Assembly: GCF_019976755.1 (NCBI RefSeq)
Contig: NZ_AP023441.1
Coordinates: 2,787,501-2,851,500 of the forward strand
Length of the DNA: 64,000 nt
Direction of reading: 5' to 3'
Source: Nostoc sp. MS1
GTDB lineage: Bacteria > Cyanobacteriota > Cyanobacteriia > Cyanobacteriales > Nostocaceae
Position 1 is the first letter of the stretch, and the number at the start of each line of letters is the position of its first letter. The notes beneath the pieces were generated by a model. That model was given only the letters and a program-made list of their open reading frames with translations. It had not been told where the DNA came from and did not search any database. Position numbers and translations under genes: made by a program. Of the stretch, positions 53,932-63,474 are shown in pieces.

Positions 53932-54281
53932 AAACCAAAAAAAGATGCAGTTTTTTGCTATAGTTATCTGATTTTTTCAAAAAAATAAAACTAATGTTTT
54001 AAGTAGAAAGCGCATCTCTATCTAAATTAGTATTAGCCTACATATTTATAAAGTTTTATATATTTAAAAGCTTTAATTAATCTGTGAATTTGAAATTTAA
54101 GTTTACCTATAATTTATACATTAAAAAAATCTATATCTAATGATAGAGCTAAAATTTATTCCGGCTGATTGATGAAAGAACATTATTGATGAGTGATAAA
54201 TAGAAAGTAATGAACATCAATATTTTGTAACTAGTTATTAACTAATTTTGTCTTGTTTATTTACTGAGGAGAAACTTAAGC
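53932..54281. other. Divergent intergenic region before the stress gene cluster
   Basis: 350 very AT-rich bases. The rightward gene has a good GAGGAG ribosome site at its start. No convincing promoter box was identified for either side. Confidence 0.5.
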
Positions 54282-55583
54282 ATGGTAGTAGGATTACATA
54301 GACGTGCGGTGGGTGTATTTTCTCACCGTCGAGATGCTGAAAAAGCATTAAACGAATTGAAAAATTCTGGTTTTGCAATGGATAGAGTTTCTATCATTGC
54401 TCAAGACGCAGACCGGAATGAAGAAATCGCTGGTAGTCCAGTACGCGAGAAAGTAGGCGATAAATCAGACGAGGGTGCTACAACTGGTGCTGTGACTGGC
54501 GGTGCTTTGGGTGGTTTAACAGGCTTATTAGTTGGTCTTGGTACTCTGGCAATTCCCGGTATTGGGCCAATCATGTTGGCAGGTGCAACTGCAACTACCT
54601 TAGCTACAACTTTAGCTGGTGCAGGTATAGGTGCAGTAGCTGGTGGTTTACTAGGTGGTTTAATTGGTTTAGGTATCCCTGAAGAACGCGCTAGAGGTTA
54701 TGAAAGCCGTGTACGCAAGGGTCACTACTTAGTAATCGTTGATGGTACAGATGCAGAGATTGCCCAAGCAGAAGCAATTCTCCGCCGTGGTGGGATAGAA
54801 GATTATGACGTTTATGATGCTCCTGGTGGGGCGGCTGCGGCCACAACAGGCGTAGCGGCTGGAACTGCTGGTGTTGCTCATCGGGATATTACTCCCTCTA
54901 CAACTACACAAAGAAGGGCGATTGGTGTATTTCCTCACCGTCGAGATGCAGAAGCAGCATTAACAGACTTGCGTGATGCTGGTTTCTCCATGAATCAAGT
55001 ATCTTTGATTGCCAAAGATAGCAGTGGTAGTGGCGCTACAGGTGCAGGCGCTAATCTTGGACATGGTAACAAAGCAGATGAGGGTGCTAAAGCAGGTGCA
55101 GCTACAGGTGGTGCTTTAGGCGGTCTAGGCGGCTTATTAGTTGGTTTAGGCGCTTTGGCTATCCCTGGAGTCGGGCCAATTATTGCAGGTGGTGCAGTTG
55201 CTACCACGATCGCTACAACTTTAGCAGGTGGTGCTATCGGTGCAGCCGCAGGCGGTATTGCTGGCGGACTGGTAGGTTTAGGCATCCCTGAAGACAGAGC
55301 GAAAGTATATAGCGATCGCTTCCAAAGAGGTGAATATCTAGTCATCGTTGATGGTACAGAATCCGAAATCCAACGTGCTGAAGCCATCCTCAAGCGCCGT
55401 GGTATTCAAGAATACTCAGTTTTTGACGCTAGAGATTTACACGATACCCACCGTTCTGGTGTTGATCGTGCTGTGAGTGGCGATGTTGGCACTTCCACCG
55501 TAGGCGATCGTGTTTCCCCAGTAGTAGGCGACTATAACGAACCCAGCGTAGTTATAGTTGACAACCGGGAAGAAAGAATCTAA
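54282..55583 (+). CDS. Duplicated general-stress (YflT-like) glycine-zipper protein
   Basis: 433 residues made of two copies of the same ~175-residue module (about 4-181 and 211-385). Each has an N-terminal VF(S/P)HRRDAE.AL..L...GF YflT/GsiB-17M-like domain, a glycine/alanine-rich hydrophobic hairpin (GGALGGL.GLLVGLG.LAIPG.GP) and a YLVIVDGT segment. The Gly-rich part may insert in membranes. A short acidic tail follows. GAGGAG precedes ATG 54282. It begins a rightward group of four small stress-like genes. Confidence 0.75.
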   Translation: MVVGLHRRAVGVFSHRRDAEKALNELKNSGFAMDRVSIIAQDADRNEEIAGSPVREKVGDKSDEGATTGAVTGGALGGLTGLLVGLGTLAIPGIGPIMLAGATATTLATTLAGAGIGAVAGGLLGGLIGLGIPEERARGYESRVRKGHYLVIVDGTDAEIAQAEAILRRGGIEDYDVYDAPGGAAAATTGVAAGTAGVAHRDITPSTTTQRRAIGVFPHRRDAEAALTDLRDAGFSMNQVSLIAKDSSGSGATGAGANLGHGNKADEGAKAGAATGGALGGLGGLLVGLGALAIPGVGPIIAGGAVATTIATTLAGGAIGAAAGGIAGGLVGLGIPEDRAKVYSDRFQRGEYLVIVDGTESEIQRAEAILKRRGIQEYSVFDARDLHDTHRSGVDRAVSGDVGTSTVGDRVSPVVGDYNEPSVVIVDNREERI

Positions 55584-55596
55584 TTCCTTTGATGTT

Positions 55597-55624
55597 TGAG
55601 GGACGCAACATATCGTGTCCCTCA
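55597..55624. other. Hairpin between the YflT-like and BON genes
   Basis: Perfect arms TGAGGGAC and GTCCCTCA with a 12-base loop and no T run. Might attenuate or protect the transcript between two rightward genes. A GGGACG-type hairpin also occurs at 57423-57446. Confidence 0.5.
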
Positions 55625-55677
55625 CGCAGTTAAACAAAATTTATCCTCTTTAATTATTGATACCGAGAAGTAAAGAA

Positions 55678-56145
55678 ATGAAAAAACTAACTCCTTTTCT
55701 AATTAGTGGCTTGCTATTATTAGGTACTGCTGCTTGTCAACAGGCAGAAAAAACTACTCAGTCTGCACCTGATAATCCTGCACAAAATGTACAAGCACCC
55801 TCTGTAGAAGAAACACAAGCAGCGCAAAAAGACGCTCAAAGTCAAGTTCGTAGAGACCAACTCAACTCTGATATCCGCTCTCGTGAACAACGTAATAACA
55901 CTACTGGCGGCGATACACAAAGAGCTGAAGGTGATTTAGAAAGTGAAGTTCGCTCTAAATTAGAAGCGAATATACCCAACGGTCAATTGACAGTTGCTGC
56001 TGAAAAAAATGGTACTGTCACAGTTGGCGGAACTGTTAACAACCAAGACCAACTAGCTAAAATTGATCCTTTAGCTAGACAAATTAAAGGTGTCAAAAAT
56101 GTAGTTGTCAAAGCAAAAGTCGCTCCACCTACATCTAACAGATAA
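55678..56145 (+). CDS. BON domain lipoprotein
   Basis: 155 residues. The signal peptide ends in a good lipobox (LLLLGTAAC, with the Cys at 20), then a hydrophilic Gln/Asp-rich linker, then a BON domain (VRSKLEANIPNGQLTVAAEKNGTVTVGGTVNNQDQLAKIDPLARQIKGVKNVVVKAK), which binds phospholipid at the outer membrane. It resembles OsmY-type stress proteins. A TTG seven codons before is in frame but the ATG 55678 gives the right signal peptide. Confidence 0.85.
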   Translation: MKKLTPFLISGLLLLGTAACQQAEKTTQSAPDNPAQNVQAPSVEETQAAQKDAQSQVRRDQLNSDIRSREQRNNTTGGDTQRAEGDLESEVRSKLEANIPNGQLTVAAEKNGTVTVGGTVNNQDQLAKIDPLARQIKGVKNVVVKAKVAPPTSNR

Positions 56146-56301
56146 ACCACCTCTAGGTGAATCATCAATATTTTATCCGTATCAGTAGTTAGATATACTA
56201 ACTACTGAGAAATTTTATTGACAATTGTCAACATGAATGTTTATGTTTATTTACGTCTAGCTACCTAAAGCAACTGTTGTAATTACCCAGATATAAAAAC
56301 T

Positions 56302-56727
56302 ATGGAAACCGAACAAAAGCCACTGGAATCTCTAAATACAGAGGGAGCGATCGCACTCCCTAGTGCAGCAAATAACAACCTACCCAAGCTACCACCAGCT
56401 ACAGCGAATACTACCCAATGGCAACAAATTACCCAACAAGTTACTGACTTTTTGACAGAACTACCAGGGTATATAGGTGGCTTCTATCAAAAATACAGTC
56501 AGCCTATACTTACCGTCGTGTTAATCTTATCAGCGATCGTTACCTTAAAAGTCGTATTAGCTTTGGTTGGTGCAATCAATGATATTCCTCTGCTACAACT
56601 ATTTTTTGAGTTGATTGGCATTAGTTATTCCATCTGGTTCACTCTCCGCTATCTATTAAAAGCCTCAACTCGCCAAGAATTAAGTGCAGAGGTTGATACA
56701 CTCAAAAATCAAATTTTTGGTAAATAA
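56302..56727 (+). CDS. CAAD domain thylakoid membrane protein
   Basis: 141 residues with a hydrophilic N-terminus and the CAAD pattern (YIGGFYQKYSQPILTVVLILSAIVTLKVVLALVGAINDIPLLQLFFELIGISYSIWFTLRYLL), two membrane helices. CAAD domains attach some cyanobacterial aminoacyl-tRNA synthetases to thylakoids; here it stands alone, as in CURT1-related proteins. It lies in the middle of the stress group. Ends in a terminator. Confidence 0.8.
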   Translation: METEQKPLESLNTEGAIALPSAANNNLPKLPPATANTTQWQQITQQVTDFLTELPGYIGGFYQKYSQPILTVVLILSAIVTLKVVLALVGAINDIPLLQLFFELIGISYSIWFTLRYLLKASTRQELSAEVDTLKNQIFGK

Positions 56728-56760
56728 TTTAATCCAAGGCACTATCTTTAATTAGTAAAT

Positions 56761-56793
56761 AAATACCCAGCTTTTTAGTAAAGTTGGGTATTT
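56761..56793 (+). terminator. Rho-independent terminator after the CAAD gene
   Basis: AAATACCCA(G)CTTT / AAAG(T)TGGGTATTT stem of 13 pairs around one mismatch, followed by T-rich sequence. Confidence 0.8.
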
Positions 56794-56941
56794 ATCATTT
56801 TGTAATTTTGTATATATCTAAAGAGAGAGGTTTTTTTATAATTTGCTATTAAATCACTTCTAAAGATAGTCGATTTATACCTATCAAAAATCGTAATCTA
56901 GTTCTCGAAGTTTTAAGAAATCTTTTAACGAGGACAGATTT

Positions 56942-57370
56942 ATGACTAATGAATCAACTAATAAAGCAAATCAGCCAGTCGGTACAACAAATGATTCATC
57001 TGATAGAGTACAAGGCGACCATTACGATCGCATAATCGTACCCGCCGAAACTGCTGCCCGTAAAGAAAGAGAAGGCGACCTCTTTAAATCAACTCCTACA
57101 GAGGAAAGAGAAGCAGACGCAGCCACAGACGACCAAACAGATGCTCAAAGCATCCGCACTACAGATGGTTACACAGTAGATAAAGAAGGTTTATTAAACA
57201 ACTACGCCGTTGAACCAGAAATGTACTACGAAGTTCCTGGTGATGCTAGAAAAGCCAAACAACAAGAAACAGCTTCACGGGTTCAAGAATTAGTAGATGT
57301 TAACGAAGATAAGCAAGGTGAGTTAACCGAAAGAGGCGATGATCGCGGTAGAGGCCCAGGTTTAGTTTAA
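56942..57370 (+). CDS. Hydrophilic, probably disordered protein
   Basis: 142 residues, very rich in Glu, Asp, Gln, Thr and Lys, without hydrophobic core (…DHYDRIIVPAETAARKEREGDLFKSTPTEEREADAATDDQT…). It resembles small hydrophilin-like stress proteins. ACGAGGAC before the ATG 56942 is a fair ribosome site. No family recognised. Confidence 0.65.
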   Translation: MTNESTNKANQPVGTTNDSSDRVQGDHYDRIIVPAETAARKEREGDLFKSTPTEEREADAATDDQTDAQSIRTTDGYTVDKEGLLNNYAVEPEMYYEVPGDARKAKQQETASRVQELVDVNEDKQGELTERGDDRGRGPGLV

Positions 57371-57422
57371 ACAACAATTATCCAGTTTGATATTAAGTTT
57401 GGCTAATTACTGATGATTTTGT

Positions 57423-57446
57423 AGGGACGTACATATGTGCGTCCCT
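57423..57446. terminator. Convergent terminator hairpin
   Basis: AGGGACGTACA pairs with TGTGCGTCCCT (one G-T pair) around a TA loop, followed on the plus strand by TATTTAATTTTT. It overlaps the stop codon of the facing histidine-kinase gene, and ends the hydrophilic-protein transcript. Confidence 0.7.
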
Positions 57447-59736
57447 ATTTAATTTTTCCCACTACACTAGCGACGACAGCCGTCAACTGTGTGGGTTCAA
57501 TAGGTTTGGGGAAATGTGTTTGATAGCCAGATGCGATCGCCTTGAGTCTATCTTCTTCCCGTGTAAAGGCTGTGACCGCTATGGCGGGAATGTGACTACC
57601 TACATCAACCTCCCGCGCCCTCAATTGACGAATAAAAGAATAGCCATCTTCTTGTGGCATCCCAATATCGCACAGGATGACAGTAGGTTTCCAGGTGAAC
57701 ACTTGTTTTAACCCCTCTGCTGCGGAAGCACAGGTATATACTTCTGCTCCTTGTTGTATGAGTACAGCTTTGGCAATATCTCTCGCATCATGTTCGTCGT
57801 CCACCACCAGCACCCGCACGCCCTCAAGCCTATGCTGAGTTTCGGGTAACGAAGGGGCGCTATCTACGGGTGTTTTCGCTGGTGTGCTAATATTCTCCTG
57901 ACGCGCAGTTACAGGAAGTTTCACGCTAAAAGTTGCTCCCTTACCTTCCCCCTCACTATCAGCCTGCACTGTCCCGCCATGAAGTTCAACCAAATGGCGA
58001 ACGATCGCTAAACCCAGCCCCAAGCCGCCAAACTTTCTAGTAGTTGAGCCATCTGCTTGGCGGAAACGCTCAAAAACGTGTGGCAAAAACTCTGGCTTAA
58101 TACCTACTCCAGTATCACTTACCATCAATTCAACAACTGAACCAGTCTGCCTTAAATGCACTTCAACTCGCCCACCTTCAGGCGTAAATTTAACGGCATT
58201 CGAGAGGAGATTCCACACTATCTGCTGAAGACGATTCTGGTCGCCTAAGATGGGTTCTACATGGGCAAGTTGAATCTGCAATTCGATGTTTTTTACTTCC
58301 GCCGCATGGCGTACCGAATCGACGCTACTCATAATCAAACTAGCGAAGTTCAGCAAGCGTAGTTCTAGATGAAGTTTGCCCGTGATCATCCGCGATACAT
58401 CAAGAAGGTCATTTACTAGTTGTGCTTGAGCTTTAGCGTTCCGCTCAATTGTTGCAATTGCTATCTCTACTTTTTCTGGATTGAGTTTGCCAGCACTTAG
58501 CAACTGCGACCAACCTAAGATGCCGTTGAGAGGGGTTCTCAGTTCGTGGGAAACGGTAATTAAAAACTCATCTTTGAGACGGTTAGCCGCCTCCGCTTCG
58601 GCTCGCGCTGCTTCCGACTGTCTTAAATTTTCATCCCGTTCTTGCTCTCGTTGTTGCAGCAGTTGCGCCGAAAATTCTAAAGCTTGTCCTAATAAAGCTA
58701 CTTCCTTAATAGATGAAGGATTGATGCGGGGATATTCACCTTTGGCAAGTGCTTCTGCGGCAGTAGTAGCAGAGATGATACTCTCAGACATGGAGCGTGA
58801 GAGGGCGATCGCACCCACACCACTAACCACCAGCAATCCCAAGCCAGAGCCAATTACCAGCCACATTGCCTGACGAGGTGGACTTTCAATTACATCGGCG
58901 GGAACGACAACAGCAGTTGTCCAGCGAGAAAAATTAGTTCGATTGAAGGCAACGTAAACTTGCGCTCCCTCCAAAGTAGTTTCGCGGTAAACATCCTCAG
59001 TTTTTGCGGCAATTCGCTTGAGAAAAGATGGTGTACCTGACTTCCCCACAAATTTCTCAGGATTACGAGTCCGCGCTACCACAATTCCATGACCGTCAAC
59101 AACAGTTCTTGTCCACTCGCCATCAACTTGTGTTCTGTTTTTAATGATATTGGTGAGTGCTTCTGAGGAGATGAGGGCAGTAAGTACATACCGTACTTTG
59201 CCATCCCGCATAACCGGAACACGGACAGGAAAAGCCCATTGATTTTTAAGACGTGCAAAAGCAAGATAACCTACTGTCGGCTGGTGCGTTTTCACAACCA
59301 TCTGCACACTTTCAGGCTCATTTACTAAAGGTAAAGCAGTGCCGTAAGGACGAAAAGTGTTGAGAATCTGTTTCCCATCCGGCGTTAACAGAATCACACT
59401 TAACCAAGTTGTTTGCGTCTTTGCTGTGCGTTTTGCCTCTTTATAAAAACCTTTTAAATCATTTTGGTCGAGACGTTCAGAAGCCGCCAACGCTTGCAGA
59501 GTCCTGGCTGTGCTGGAAACCTCCCATTCTACATCTTGAGTAAGATTACGTGCTGCCAAAGCCAAGCGCCGCTCTGATGCTGCACGCTCATTGAGTGAGA
59601 GTTTGTGTACAACCGCAACAGCAAAAAGAACGACTGGAAGTAGTACCCCAGCAACGAGCAACACAAAATGCCACTTTAGAGAAAGTGTATATCTACCAAA
59701 AGCTTTTAAATCATAATTTAGACTTGTTTTCCGCAA
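57445..59736 (-). CDS. Hybrid sensor histidine kinase with receiver domain
   Basis: 763 residues: helix ~24-44, double-cache-type periplasmic sensor (~45-285), helix ~291-313, linker, HisKA with H397 (TVSHELRTPLNG), HATPase_c (WNLLSNAVKFTPEGG, DTGVGI, GGLGLGLAI), and a C-terminal receiver with VLVVDDEHDA and phospho-acceptor D690 (LCDIGMP). Starts with TTG 59736; an in-frame stop lies about 16 codons upstream and no ATG lies between. No transcriptional regulator is adjacent. Confidence 0.9.
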   Translation of the reverse strand: MRKTSLNYDLKAFGRYTLSLKWHFVLLVAGVLLPVVLFAVAVVHKLSLNERAASERRLALAARNLTQDVEWEVSSTARTLQALAASERLDQNDLKGFYKEAKRTAKTQTTWLSVILLTPDGKQILNTFRPYGTALPLVNEPESVQMVVKTHQPTVGYLAFARLKNQWAFPVRVPVMRDGKVRYVLTALISSEALTNIIKNRTQVDGEWTRTVVDGHGIVVARTRNPEKFVGKSGTPSFLKRIAAKTEDVYRETTLEGAQVYVAFNRTNFSRWTTAVVVPADVIESPPRQAMWLVIGSGLGLLVVSGVGAIALSRSMSESIISATTAAEALAKGEYPRINPSSIKEVALLGQALEFSAQLLQQREQERDENLRQSEAARAEAEAANRLKDEFLITVSHELRTPLNGILGWSQLLSAGKLNPEKVEIAIATIERNAKAQAQLVNDLLDVSRMITGKLHLELRLLNFASLIMSSVDSVRHAAEVKNIELQIQLAHVEPILGDQNRLQQIVWNLLSNAVKFTPEGGRVEVHLRQTGSVVELMVSDTGVGIKPEFLPHVFERFRQADGSTTRKFGGLGLGLAIVRHLVELHGGTVQADSEGEGKGATFSVKLPVTARQENISTPAKTPVDSAPSLPETQHRLEGVRVLVVDDEHDARDIAKAVLIQQGAEVYTCASAAEGLKQVFTWKPTVILCDIGMPQEDGYSFIRQLRAREVDVGSHIPAIAVTAFTREEDRLKAIASGYQTHFPKPIEPTQLTAVVASVVGKIK

Positions 59737-60489
59737 CCTGATTTCCCAATGTGAGAATAATTGTGGTTTCCGTGAATATTGTTACGCTTTTTTATCAAAA
59801 GCACTCGAATCACTAAGTGTAGAATGGTCATTTGGATTATAGCTACCTATTTACCTCATGTTCGTAACACTAGTGAAATATTTTCTCCAATAACAGATTT
59901 TTACCCACTTAATCAGGTTCACAGCCCACAGGACTGGATTTATCACCTGTAAGAGCTAACTTTTAAACCTGTGGAGGTAGATTTTATTTGTATATCAACG
60001 ATTTTTGAACATTTATTTGGCTGAAAGTATGTGCTGTCTTCTTGCTTCAAATTGGTAGTAAAGATTAATGGTTAAAAGCTAAATACCATCTCTTTGCTTT
60101 ATATTTTATAGCTATAAATATTAATTGTAAAACTTGACTCTAAGTAAAAATAATCGTTTGTTGAAAATATAGTGAAAAATAAAACCCTAATATTAATAAA
60201 TATATAAATACAAAAACTATGTAAATACTTTAAAATTAATCAAATAACTTGCTATTTTGGCAAATAAATCAGCTAAACGGGGGAATATCATTATTATTCC
60301 TCTACACATAATGCTGATAAACAGCAGTTATTATGCTGTAAGTCTTAACAAAGTCTTCTAACAAGAAATTTCTAGAATATTTAGAATGAAAAAAGTTTTA
60401 ATACATATTCATATATAGTAAAAAAAATACAGTATCATAGGAATCACTTATGTATTTTTATACAATAAACAATTAAGACTAGACTTCTT
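59737..60489. other. Gene-free region upstream of the kinase and the disrupted photoreceptor gene
   Basis: 753 AT-rich bases between two divergent genes. It holds a loose inverted repeat ACAGG…CCTGT near 59930-59950. No frame, tandem repeat or binding box was recognised; it must contain both promoters. Confidence 0.5.
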
Positions 60490-60933
60490 ATGTCAGACAG
60501 AATTTTACATAAAATCACAAAAGCATCTGCTGATTTATTCTGTAAACTTTTAGGACAGCCTAGTAATAGTAATTTAAAAACTCAATTACATGATAAAAAC
60601 ATTCAAATTGAACAACTAGAAGAGCAAGCAAGGGCGCTATATCGAGTCATTAGCAGAATCAGGGCTTCTTTAGAGCTAGAAACCATTTTTAGGACAGCCA
60701 CCAAAGAAACTTGCAAGTTACTACGTGTAGAAAGGATAGCTGTGTATCGTTTCAATGAAAACTGGGGTGGGGAATTTATCTACGACTTTGAGTTTGCAGA
60801 GCCTGGATGGGACAATATAGAGACATTAGGAAAAAATCTAGTCTGGAATGATTCTTATTTACAGGAACATCAAGGTGGACGGTATCGTCACAATGAAACT
60901 TTAGTAGTTTCAGATATCTACTCAGCAGGCTTA

Positions 60934-62104
60934 AGTAGAACAAGGTGAAAAAACCAAAGTGTGTAAAGATAAGTAAATACATAAATGTGTCTACCAAGGT
61001 AACAGGGATATGGGCAGCCGTTTAAGGGTATTTCTGACTCCTAAGCAAGATAAAATTTTGTTCAACCTGAGAACGGCAGATGTACCCCAGAAAGTGAAAG
61101 ACCGAGCCGAAGTGATCAGATTAAGCGCACATGGTTGGTACGTAGAGAAGATAGCAGATCACTTTGACTGGACTGCCCAAACAGTAAGAGAAGTTTTGCA
61201 TAGATGGGAAAAACAAGGTCTAGAAGGACTGTGGGAGAAAGCAGGGCGGGGAGGAAAATCAAGGTGGGCAGAAGCTGACATGGCGTTCTTAGAAAAATGC
61301 TTGGAGCAAGAACCACGTACATATAATAGTGTTCAATTAGCCCAAAAATTAGAGCAAGAACGCTCCGTGAAATTGAGTCCTGACTGGTTAAGGCAGGTAC
61401 TCAAAAAAAGGGGGTCATTTGGAAGCGAACTAGAAAAAGCCACAAAGGAAAGCAAGACAAAGTATTGCAGCAAATCAAACAGGCAGACTTAGAGATGTTG
61501 GAATTATCTGCTGCTGCTGGAGAAATCGATTTAAAGTATATGGATGAATCAGGGTTTTGTGCCTGGAGTGAACCCAGTTACAGTTACTACTTCCGAGGTC
61601 AGCAAAAACGCCTGGAGCAGAGTAAGCGTCGGGGTCGAAGGTTAAGTATTATTGGGTTTCTTCAACCCCTAATTAGTTTTGTGTACGGTCTAGTGATTGG
61701 TGGCGTTTCACGCAAATCCTATATTCAAATGATGGAGCTTGAAGCACTTGAAGCCCAAAAAGCAGGTCGTATCAGAGTCATCGTTCAGGACAACGGCCCG
61801 ATACATCGGTGCAAAGAAGTTCAGCAATTATGGACAAAGTGGGAAGAGATGGGTTTGTACATCTTCTTTTTACCTAAATATTGCTCAGAGATGAATCCAA
61901 TTGAATTGGAGTGGCAACACCTGAAAAAAAATGAACTAGCTTCTCAAAGTTTTGAGGATGAATTAGACCTTGCCTATGCTGTCATTGATGGAGTTCAAAA
62001 TAGAGGAGAAAAGGGAAACTACAGTACGCAACGTGTAAAATTTAACTCTTATTCTTCTGCTTAATTCTTTGTTACATACTTATAAATTTTCTCCACGACT
62101 TACT
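60934..62104 (+). mobile_element. IS630-family insertion sequence
   Basis: 1171 bases flanked by TA on both sides (60932-60933 and 62105-62106), the target used by the IS630/Tc1 superfamily. Ends are imperfect inverted repeats (left AGTAGAACAAGGTGAAAA; right complement AGTAAGTCGTGGAGAAAA, 12 of 18 matching). Removing the element and one TA restores the host frame exactly, which fixes the boundaries. Confidence 0.92.
61010..62064 (+). CDS. IS630-family transposase in two overlapping frames
   Basis: Frame A (61010-61492) carries the N-terminal helix-turn-helix (winged-helix) region: VIRLSAHGWYVEKIADHFDWTAQTVREVLHRWEKQGLEGLWEK. Frame B continues with WKRTRKSHKGKQD…, the DDE domain with LKYMDESGF, VIVQDNGPIHRC and YCSEMNPIELEWQHLKK, to 62064. 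The frames join by a -1 shift at a run of seven A and five G (61403-61414). This may be programmed frameshifting, as in some IS630 elements, or a slip mutation. Frame A's start at 61010 follows AACAGGGA. Confidence 0.85.
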
Positions 62105-63474
62105 TATCTCCATGCCATATAGAAATATTAGAACAGTTCTATATTCGAGCTTACGCAACTGCACCAATTTTTGTAGGCAAAAAACTGTGGGGAGTACTCG
62201 CTGCATATCAGCACTCACAACCGCATGAATGGAAAAAAATAGAAATACAGTTTCTCTCTCAGATTGCCACACATTTAGGGTTTGCCGTTAAACAAGCAGA
62301 ATTATTAGCACAAGCAGAACAAAGAGCAGCAGAACTGCATAAAGCCAATGAGCAGCAGGAAATTCTCTTTAACTTAGTAGCGGAAATTCGTGAATCTCTT
62401 AATTTAGATACTTTGTTTAAAACAACTGTCCGAGAAATGCGTAAAGCTCTGCGTGCAGATCGTGTTGGTATTTTTCGCTTTGACCATGAATCAAACTATA
62501 CCTTTGGCGAATTTGTTGCTGAGAATGTATTGCCTGATTATGATTCTGCGATCGCCATTAAAGTCAAGGATAATTGTTTTGGAGAAAAATATGCAGTTTA
62601 TTATCAACAAGGTCAAATACAAGTATTATCAAATATTTATGAAGCTGAGTTACAAGATTGCCATCTTGCAGTATTAGAGCGATTTCAAATCAAAGCCCAA
62701 ATTATTGTTCCCCTAATGAAAGGCCAAACATTATGGGGATTACTATGTGTTCATCAATGTCGTTGTCCACGCGAGTGGAAAAAACCAGAAATCCAATTTA
62801 TTCGCCAATTAGCAGCGCAGTTTAATGTAGCTTTAGAACATTCAGAATTATTAGAGCAATTTCGTTCTCAAACTAATCAATTGGCTCAGACAAATAAAGC
62901 TTTAAAACTAGCAAATTCTCAATTAGAAAAACTGAGTAAACTAGATGGTTTAACTAAAATCGCTAACCGTCGTTGCTTCGATGAATTTTTAGAGCGAGAA
63001 TGGAATCGACTACAACGAAGTGGAAATTATTTATCTTTAATTATATTTGATATTGATTATTTCAAAGCTTATAATGATAATTATGGACATCTAGCAGGGG
63101 ATAAATGCTTAATACAAATTGCTCGTGCAGCACAATCTGTATTAAAGCGTCCCACAGATTTAATAGCTCGTTATGGTGGTGAAGAATTTATTGTCCTTTT
63201 GCCAAATACAAACGAATCGGGTGCAACTAAAGTAGCTAAGTTAATTCATAAGTCTATAGAAGAATTAAAAATTCCTCATAAAAGAAAGAATGGTATTGAA
63301 GATTTTGTGACTGTCAGTTTAGGTGTTGCCAGTCAAGTACCAATAATTAGAACTTCGCCTCAAGAGTTAATTAATGCAGCCGATCAAGCTTTATACAAAG
63401 CAAAAGAACAAGGACGCAACAGATGGGTTTGTGCTGCAAAAGTCTTATTTCAGTGAAATGTATCAAAATAAATT

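Larger units (their letters stand above)
60490..63456 (+). pseudogene. Cyanobacteriochrome-like diguanylate cyclase gene, interrupted by an IS630 element
   Basis: Joining 60490-60933 to 62107-63456 gives an uninterrupted frame of 597 residues. Domains: N-terminal coiled coil (~30-50), GAF1 (~50-220), GAF2 (~240-400), coiled coil (~400-425), GGDEF (~425-597). GAF1 has WND (119-121), GGRYR (129-133) and SPCH with Cys151; GAF2 has DNCF (303-306) and DCH with Cys333. These are the motifs of red/green and of DXCF cyanobacteriochromes respectively. The cyclase has GGEEF (505-509) and an I-site RPTD (496-499) five residues before it. The element lies between the TTA codon for Leu148 and Ser149. As it stands the 5' part ends at TGA 60946. 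The 3' part could only be made by re-initiation (e.g. TTG 62413 or ATG 62437) as a GAF2-GGDEF protein. Confidence 0.9.

Noticed and set aside
54995..55393. A 132-codon open frame on the minus strand inside the YflT-like gene.
   Set aside because: Pro/Ala-rich shadow of the Gly/Ala-rich plus-strand gene, no ribosome site, no recognisable protein pattern.
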